From positions 29,065 to 93,064 of the forward strand of contig JALFLH010000003.1 of NCBI GenBank assembly GCA_022774865.1: a stretch of 64,000 bases of DNA, given 5' to 3'. The notes beneath the pieces were generated by a model, which worked only from the letters and a program-made list of their open reading frames with translations, was not told where the DNA came from and searched no databases. This DNA comes from Clostridiales bacterium. GTDB lineage: Bacteria; Bacillota; Clostridia; Oscillospirales; Oscillospiraceae. Below are positions 59,707 through 64,000 of this stretch, piece after piece. A program made the translations under genes and the position numbers. The stretch's first letter is position 1; each line of letters starts with the position of its first letter.

Positions 59707-59736
59707 TGACAAAGGGGGGTTGTGAATGATATACTG
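59707..59736 (+). promoter_or_regulatory. Promoter of the GNAT leader transcript
   Basis: TTGACA (59707-59712), 18 bases, TATACT (59731-59736). Confidence 0.65.
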
Positions 59737-59742
59737 ATTTCG

Positions 59743-59884
59743 GATTGAAAACGGGAAAATTGTGGCGATGTTGATGAACACCGTATTTCCGGGAATGGGC
59801 GGAGGGTGTGCTGCACCCGTCCGGCTGCGGAAACCGGGCGAGTGGATGTTCGCGGCGCTGGCTTTGGCCTGCGCTGCTTTTTAA
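59743..59884 (+). promoter_or_regulatory. Structured leader with terminator before the GNAT gene
   Basis: After the promoter a nested hairpin (TTTCCG.. with CGGAAA outer, GGGTG/CACCC inner) lies at about 59791-59834. An 11-position stem GCGGCGCTGGC/GCCTGCGCTGC (59852-59877) with five T residues then ends the leader before the GNAT ribosome site. A 38-codon frame (59768-59884) without a clear ribosome site covers it and stops in the T-run. The class of leader is unknown. Confidence 0.55.
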
Positions 59885-59906
59885 AGCGGAAATGAAGGAG
59901 CGGAAT

Positions 59907-60401
59907 ATGCTGATTACAGCGAAGAAGATACAGGAGCTTTCGTTCGGTGCACTGATGAAGGTCTATGTGGAGGACTGCCTGGAACGGGGCAGATGGCTGT
60001 CCCCGGAGGAAACCGGAGACAGGCAGATTGCCGTTGGCGAGCAGGAGTTCTATCAATATCTGAATGAAGTATTTTTTCGGACACCTGACGCGGTTTATGC
60101 GGTTTGGGAAGAAAAGGGTTGCTATGTCAGCGCGCTCCGTCTGGAGCCCTTTCGGGACGGACTGCTGCTGGAGGCGCTTGCGACAGCGCCCGACCAGCGC
60201 AGGAAAGGATACGCCAGGAAACTGATTCAGGCTGTGCTGGATCAGACAGGCCCGATCCGTATCTATTCCCATGTGGATAAACGGAATTCGGCTTCCCTGA
60301 AAACCCACGCCGCCTGTGGCTTTTCCGTCATTCTGGACTATGCTGTGGGCATTGATGGTTCGGTGAATCCCAGATGCTTAACCATGTGCAGCCAAAAATA
60401 A
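59907..60401 (+). CDS. GNAT-family N-acetyltransferase
   Basis: This 164-residue protein has the GNAT core LRLEPFRDGLLLEALATAPDQRR-type strand, followed by KGYARKLIQAVLD (acetyl-CoA loop, about 104-118) and SYHV-like IYSHVDKRNSASLKTHAACGF. The N-terminal helix region is atypical. The substrate is unknown. AAGGAG precedes the ATG at 59907. It is controlled by a leader with a terminator. Confidence 0.87.
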   Translation: MLITAKKIQELSFGALMKVYVEDCLERGRWLSPEETGDRQIAVGEQEFYQYLNEVFFRTPDAVYAVWEEKGCYVSALRLEPFRDGLLLEALATAPDQRRKGYARKLIQAVLDQTGPIRIYSHVDKRNSASLKTHAACGFSVILDYAVGIDGSVNPRCLTMCSQK

Positions 60402-60445
60402 GCGCGGACAGTTTTTTGAGGTCTTCTCAAAATCGGCCAACGGCG

Positions 60446-60473
60446 TATAATGAATATTGACCGGGCCGGTTAA
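60446..60473 (+). promoter_or_regulatory. TetR-gene promoter -10 and putative operator
   Basis: TATAAT (60446-60451) is followed by a palindrome TTGACCGG-G-CCGGTTAA (60457-60473), one mismatch. It lies between the -10 and the TetR start, the usual place for an autorepressor site; no strong -35 is seen. Confidence 0.65.
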
Positions 60474-60486
60474 AGGAGGTATCTCA

Positions 60487-61101
60487 ATGAACGAAAAATT
60501 CTTTTCTCTTCCGGCGGAGAAACAGCAGGCGATTCTCAACGCGGGCTACCGGGTATTTTCCCAGAATTCCTACAAGAAAAGCCCCATGAGCGAGATTGCG
60601 GGGGAGGCGGGAATCAGCAAGGCGCTGCTGTTTCACTACTTCCGCAACAAGAAGGAACTGTATCTGTTCCTGTGGGAAAAATGCGCCGAGACAACCATGG
60701 AATACCTGAAAAAATATGACTGCTACGGGCAATCCGATTTGTTTGAAAGCATGACCCGGGGAATGCAGGCCAAGATGGCAATCATCCGGCAATTTCCACA
60801 TATGGGTGCTTTCACCCTGAAGGCGTTCTATGAAAAAGATCCGGAAATCAACGCGGCGATTCAGGAAAGCTATCACCGGCATTTCAATTTCAAGGCGAAC
60901 AGTACACTTTTGAATCTGAATCCTGATCAGTTCATCCCCGGGCTTGACATCAAAATGATGTATCTGGATATGTATTGGGCTTCCGAAGGATACCTGTGGG
61001 AGTTGGTTCAGCGGGGAAACGTGGATCTTGACCAAATGGAGCAGAGCTTTTACCGCATGATTTCCTTCTGGAAATCAGTCTATTTACGAAAAGAGGGATA
61101 A
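60487..61101 (+). CDS. TetR-family transcriptional regulator
   Basis: This 204-residue protein has an N-terminal TetR HTH (MSEIAGEAGISKALLFHYFRNKKELYLF, about 38-65) and a variable ligand-binding domain. The next genes form an ABC exporter, so it likely controls its own operon through the palindrome upstream. AGGAGG precedes the ATG. Confidence 0.9.
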   Translation: MNEKFFSLPAEKQQAILNAGYRVFSQNSYKKSPMSEIAGEAGISKALLFHYFRNKKELYLFLWEKCAETTMEYLKKYDCYGQSDLFESMTRGMQAKMAIIRQFPHMGAFTLKAFYEKDPEINAAIQESYHRHFNFKANSTLLNLNPDQFIPGLDIKMMYLDMYWASEGYLWELVQRGNVDLDQMEQSFYRMISFWKSVYLRKEG

Positions 61102-61102
61102 C

Positions 61103-61999
61103 ATGGAGGCAATCCTAACTGAAAATCTGACGAAATGCTACGGAAAGGCCCGGGGAATCACCAATCTGAACCTGACCGTGGAGGAGGGGGAATTCTTCGG
61201 CTTTATCGGCCCGAATGGCGCGGGCAAATCCACAACCATTCGCACGCTGCTGGGGCTGATCCATCCCTCCGGCGGCGAGGCGCGGGTGCTGGGACTGGAT
61301 ATCCGCCGGGACAGAAAACAGATTCTGGAACAGGTGGGATACCTGCCGTCAGAAGCGGTGTTTTATTCCGGAATGCGGGTGCGGGATGTGCTGAAGCTGT
61401 CCGCCGCGCTGCGGGGGCTTGACTGCGCCGGAGAGGGTGAGGCGCTGTGCCGCCGGCTCCAGCTTGACCCCGCGCGGCGGGTGGACGAGCTGTCATTCGG
61501 CAACCGAAAAAAGGTGGGCATCGTCTGCGCGCTGCAGCACAAGCCACGGCTTCTGATTCTGGATGAGCCAACCAGCGGTCTGGACCCGCTGATGCAGCGG
61601 GAATTCTATGACATTCTCCGGGAGCGGAACCGGGCGGGTACCACGGTGTTTTTGTCCAGCCATGTGCTGTCGGAAATTCAGCGCAATTGTTCCCGCGCCG
61701 CGGTCATCCGGGAGGGCGGGATCATCGCCTGCGGCAGCGTGGAGACGCTGGCGCAGACCAGCGCCAGACGGGTGACGGTTCATGGGCGGATTTGTCTGGA
61801 TGGTTTGAAGGGAATCCGGGACAAAAATGAATCGGATGGAACCGTCAGCTTCCTGTACAGCGGGGAGATTGGACATCTGCTCTCCTGCCTGGCTGCCGGA
61901 ACTGTTACCGATGTTTCAATCTCGGAACCGGATCTGGAGGAAATCTTCATGCACTATTATGAGGAAGGAAGTGAGCGCCATGACGCTGGTCAGGCATGA
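61103..61999 (+). CDS. ABC transporter ATP-binding protein (exporter type)
   Basis: This 298-residue ATPase has Walker A GPNGAGKST (about 38), signature LSFGNRKKVGI (a variant of LSGGQ), Walker B LLILDEPTSGLDP and an H-loop SSHVLSE. A C-terminal domain of unknown role follows. It starts one base after the tetR stop and pairs with the permease next door. Confidence 0.92.
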   Translation: MEAILTENLTKCYGKARGITNLNLTVEEGEFFGFIGPNGAGKSTTIRTLLGLIHPSGGEARVLGLDIRRDRKQILEQVGYLPSEAVFYSGMRVRDVLKLSAALRGLDCAGEGEALCRRLQLDPARRVDELSFGNRKKVGIVCALQHKPRLLILDEPTSGLDPLMQREFYDILRERNRAGTTVFLSSHVLSEIQRNCSRAAVIREGGIIACGSVETLAQTSARRVTVHGRICLDGLKGIRDKNESDGTVSFLYSGEIGHLLSCLAAGTVTDVSISEPDLEEIFMHYYEEGSERHDAGQA

Positions 62000-62765
62000 G
62001 CTGCGGCAGGGGACAACCGCATTTGCAGTCTGGGCAGGCTCCATTGCAGGGCTGCTGGCAATCTGTATTTTTCTGTTTCCCGAGATGAAGAGTCAAATGG
62101 AGGCGGTCAATTCAGTTTTTGCTTCCATGGGATCTTTCACGGCGGCGTTCGGCATGGACAGGCTGAATTTCGGCACACTGATCGGCTTTTATGGTGTGGA
62201 GTGCGGCAATGTTCTGGGACTGGGCGGGGCGCTGTATGCCAGTCTCTGCGCGGTCAATATCCTGAGCAAAGAGGAAAACGACCGTACAGCGGAATTCCTG
62301 CTCTCTCATCCTGTCAGCCGGGCGCGGATTGTCACAGAAAAGCTGGCCGCGGTACTGATTCAACTCACGATGATGAATCTGCTGCTCTACGGCGTATCAC
62401 TGGCATCCATCGCGGCCATTGGGGAGGAAATCCCGTGGAAAGAGCTCAATCTGATGCATCTGGCGTATTTTCTGATGCAGATGGAACTGGCGGGGCTGTG
62501 CTTTGGCCTTTCGGCGTTTATGCGGAAAGGAAGCGCGGGCGCCGGACTTGGAATCGCGGCTATGATGTATTTTCTGAATCTGGCGGCCAATATCTCGGAG
62601 AAAGCGGAGTTTCTGAAGTACATTACGCCCTTCGGCTACACCGAGAGCGCGGACATTGTCAGCAGCGGCTGTCTGGATGGAAAACTGATTTTCATTGGGA
62701 TGCTCTACGCCGCGGCGGCTGTTGCCGCAGGCTACTGGCAATACTGCACCAAAGACATTCATTGA
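61980..62765 (+). CDS. ABC transporter permease (ABC-2 type)
   Basis: This 261-residue membrane protein has six predicted helices and a cytoplasmic loop with EENDRTAEFLLSHPVSRARIVTEKL, the ABC-2 pattern of exporters. It overlaps the ATPase gene by 20 bases. The exported substrate (lipid, drug or peptide) is unknown. Confidence 0.88.
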   Translation: MTLVRHELRQGTTAFAVWAGSIAGLLAICIFLFPEMKSQMEAVNSVFASMGSFTAAFGMDRLNFGTLIGFYGVECGNVLGLGGALYASLCAVNILSKEENDRTAEFLLSHPVSRARIVTEKLAAVLIQLTMMNLLLYGVSLASIAAIGEEIPWKELNLMHLAYFLMQMELAGLCFGLSAFMRKGSAGAGLGIAAMMYFLNLAANISEKAEFLKYITPFGYTESADIVSSGCLDGKLIFIGMLYAAAAVAAGYWQYCTKDIH

Positions 62766-62819
62766 TTCTTTTGCGGCAGAACAGAACGATTTCGCAAACT
62801 GTCTGATGTGCACTGCTAG

Positions 62820-62848
62820 TTGACAGCGATCTGATTTGGGATTATGAT
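62820..62848 (+). promoter_or_regulatory. Promoter of the DUF362 gene
   Basis: TTGACA (62820-62825), 17 bases, TATGAT (62843-62848). Confidence 0.72.
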
Positions 62849-62879
62849 AGACCAAAACAGAAGCAGGAGGAAATGTACA

Positions 62880-63983
62880 ATGGCATCCAAGGTTTATTTC
62901 ACCAATTTCCGCACATCCTACCGGGAGAATCTGCCCCAGAAGCTGGCGCGTCTGGTTAAAAAGGCAGGTATGCTGGAAAACATCGACTTCGCGAACAAGT
63001 ATACCGCCATCAAAATCCACTTCGGCGAGCCGGGGAACCTCTCCTATCTGCGGCCGAATTTCGCCAGGGTGATCGTTGATCTGATCCGGGAGCAGGGCGG
63101 CCGGGTATTTCTGACGGATTGTAACACTCTGTATGTGGGCCGCCGGAAAAACGCGCTGGATCATCTGGATGCCGCCTACGAAAACGGCTACAATCCCTTT
63201 GCAACCGGCTGCCATGTGATCATCGCGGACGGCCTGAAAGGCACGGACGAGACGCTGGTACCCATCAACGGAACGTACGTGAAGGAAGCCAAAATCGGCC
63301 GTGCCATTATGGACGCGGATATTGTCATTTCCCTGAACCATTTTAAGGGTCATGAGTCTACCGGCTTTGGCGGTGCGCTGAAGAATCTGGGAATGGGCTG
63401 CGGTTCCCGGGCGGGCAAGATGGAGATGCACAGCGCAGGCAAGCCTGTGGTTGATCCCAATACCTGCGTGGGCTGCGGCTCCTGCCGGAAGATCTGCGCC
63501 CACAGTGCCATCACCATCACGGATAAGAAGGCGTCCATTGACCACAGCAGATGCGTGGGCTGCGGCCGGTGTGTGGGCATTTGCCCCATGGACGCGGTGG
63601 AGCCGGCCAACGATGAATCCAACGATATTCTCAACTGCAAGATTGCCGAGTATGCGTTGGCTGTGGTGCAGAACCGTCCCAGCTTCCACATCAGTCTGGT
63701 GATGGACGTTTCGCCCAACTGTGACTGTCACGCTGAAAACGATGTGCCGATTGTGCCCGATGTGGGAATGTTTGCCTCCTTTGACCCGGTGGCGCTGGAC
63801 GTGGCCTGCGCCGATGCGGTGAATCGCCAGCCGGTGACTGCCGGCAGCGTACTGGACGGACTGCCCCATGTCCATCATGACCATTTTAAGGACAGCCACC
63901 CGGAAACCAACTGGATGAGCGCCATTGATCACGGAGTTCAGATCGGACTGGGCAGCAAGGAATATGAACTGATTGAGATTTAA
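62880..63983 (+). CDS. DUF362 domain protein with 4Fe-4S ferredoxin motifs
   Basis: This 367-residue protein has the DUF362 fold (KIHFGEPGNLSYLRPN, LNHFKGHESTGFGGALKNLGMGCGSRAGK) and two ferredoxin motifs: CVGCGSCRKIC (about 198) and CVGCGRCVGIC (about 224), each followed by the fourth Cys position C-x3-P or similar. It binds two iron-sulfur clusters; the reaction is unknown. AGGAGG precedes the ATG. Confidence 0.9.
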   Translation: MASKVYFTNFRTSYRENLPQKLARLVKKAGMLENIDFANKYTAIKIHFGEPGNLSYLRPNFARVIVDLIREQGGRVFLTDCNTLYVGRRKNALDHLDAAYENGYNPFATGCHVIIADGLKGTDETLVPINGTYVKEAKIGRAIMDADIVISLNHFKGHESTGFGGALKNLGMGCGSRAGKMEMHSAGKPVVDPNTCVGCGSCRKICAHSAITITDKKASIDHSRCVGCGRCVGICPMDAVEPANDESNDILNCKIAEYALAVVQNRPSFHISLVMDVSPNCDCHAENDVPIVPDVGMFASFDPVALDVACADAVNRQPVTAGSVLDGLPHVHHDHFKDSHPETNWMSAIDHGVQIGLGSKEYELIEI

Positions 63984-64000
63984 GGCAACACCGCATAATT

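Noticed and set aside
59768..59884. 38-codon frame before the GNAT gene as a separate gene
   Set aside because: No ribosome site and full overlap with hairpins; kept only as part of the leader hypothesis.

Overview
The window is a contiguous piece of a fairly GC-rich, Gram-positive, endospore-forming clostridial chromosome, most like the Oscillospiraceae/Ruminococcaceae type. The evidence is the sporulation set (SpoIIGA with sigma-E, SpoIID, a SipL-like SPOCS/LysM protein), the Firmicutes regulators HprK, Rex, CIRCE and a T-box, strong AGGAGG ribosome sites, frequent GTG/TTG starts and ATGA-coupled gene pairs. No rRNA, CRISPR array or intact mobile element is present. The only visible scar is the tRNA-Ala to murC interval.

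Layout. 1-4.75 kb: a corrinoid-related region, with an ECF importer (S component cut by the left edge, fused double ATPase, EcfT) behind a cobalamin riboswitch on the minus strand, and a DUF2284 protein followed by a second cobalamin riboswitch and a duplicated-DUF4430 lipoprotein on the plus strand. 4.75-7.2 kb: nitroreductase and YdcF-like genes, then a gene-free stretch with a probable structured RNA. 7.2-10.5 kb: a probable SOS cassette (Y-family polymerase plus YolD-like protein), CIRCE-controlled Hsp20, and an HTH regulator fused to a desulfoferrodoxin-like domain. 10.7-28 kb: topoisomerase IV, YitT, a transglutaminase-like lipoprotein, tRNA-Gly, DUF896/YlmH, two flavoproteins and a CPBP protease, a WYL regulator, endonuclease IV, and an FHA-SEDS/class B PBP pair. 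28-33.2 kb: a complete branched-chain amino acid ABC importer behind an attenuator-like leader. 33.2-43.7 kb: SipL-like gene, two COG0523 metal GTPases, RarA, DUF951, spoIIGA-sigE, rex and the feoA-feoB-Cys-rich-peptide iron locus. 43.8-53.6 kb: metA, spoIID, an E2/CAT-fold protein, tRNA-Ala with a hairpin array, murC, ddl, a pseudouridine synthase, hprK and rpmB. 53.7-64 kb: T-box-cysS-polA-rimI-tsaD, a GNAT gene behind a leader with a terminator, a TetR/ABC exporter unit, and a DUF362 ferredoxin-like protein.

Most genes are housekeeping. The interest lies in RNA-level and operator structure: two B12 riboswitches, a Cys T-box, leader-terminator arrangements before livJ and the GNAT gene, a probable structured RNA at 6703-6980, a tiny promoter-terminator unit at 7079-7141, and a symmetric array of mini-hairpins after tRNA-Ala. 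Unusual protein architectures include the HTH-desulfoferrodoxin fusion, a GTPase joined to a DUF1980-like domain, a very His-rich metallochaperone and an E2-fold protein lacking the catalytic histidine. All calls come from reading the sequence; no database search was run.
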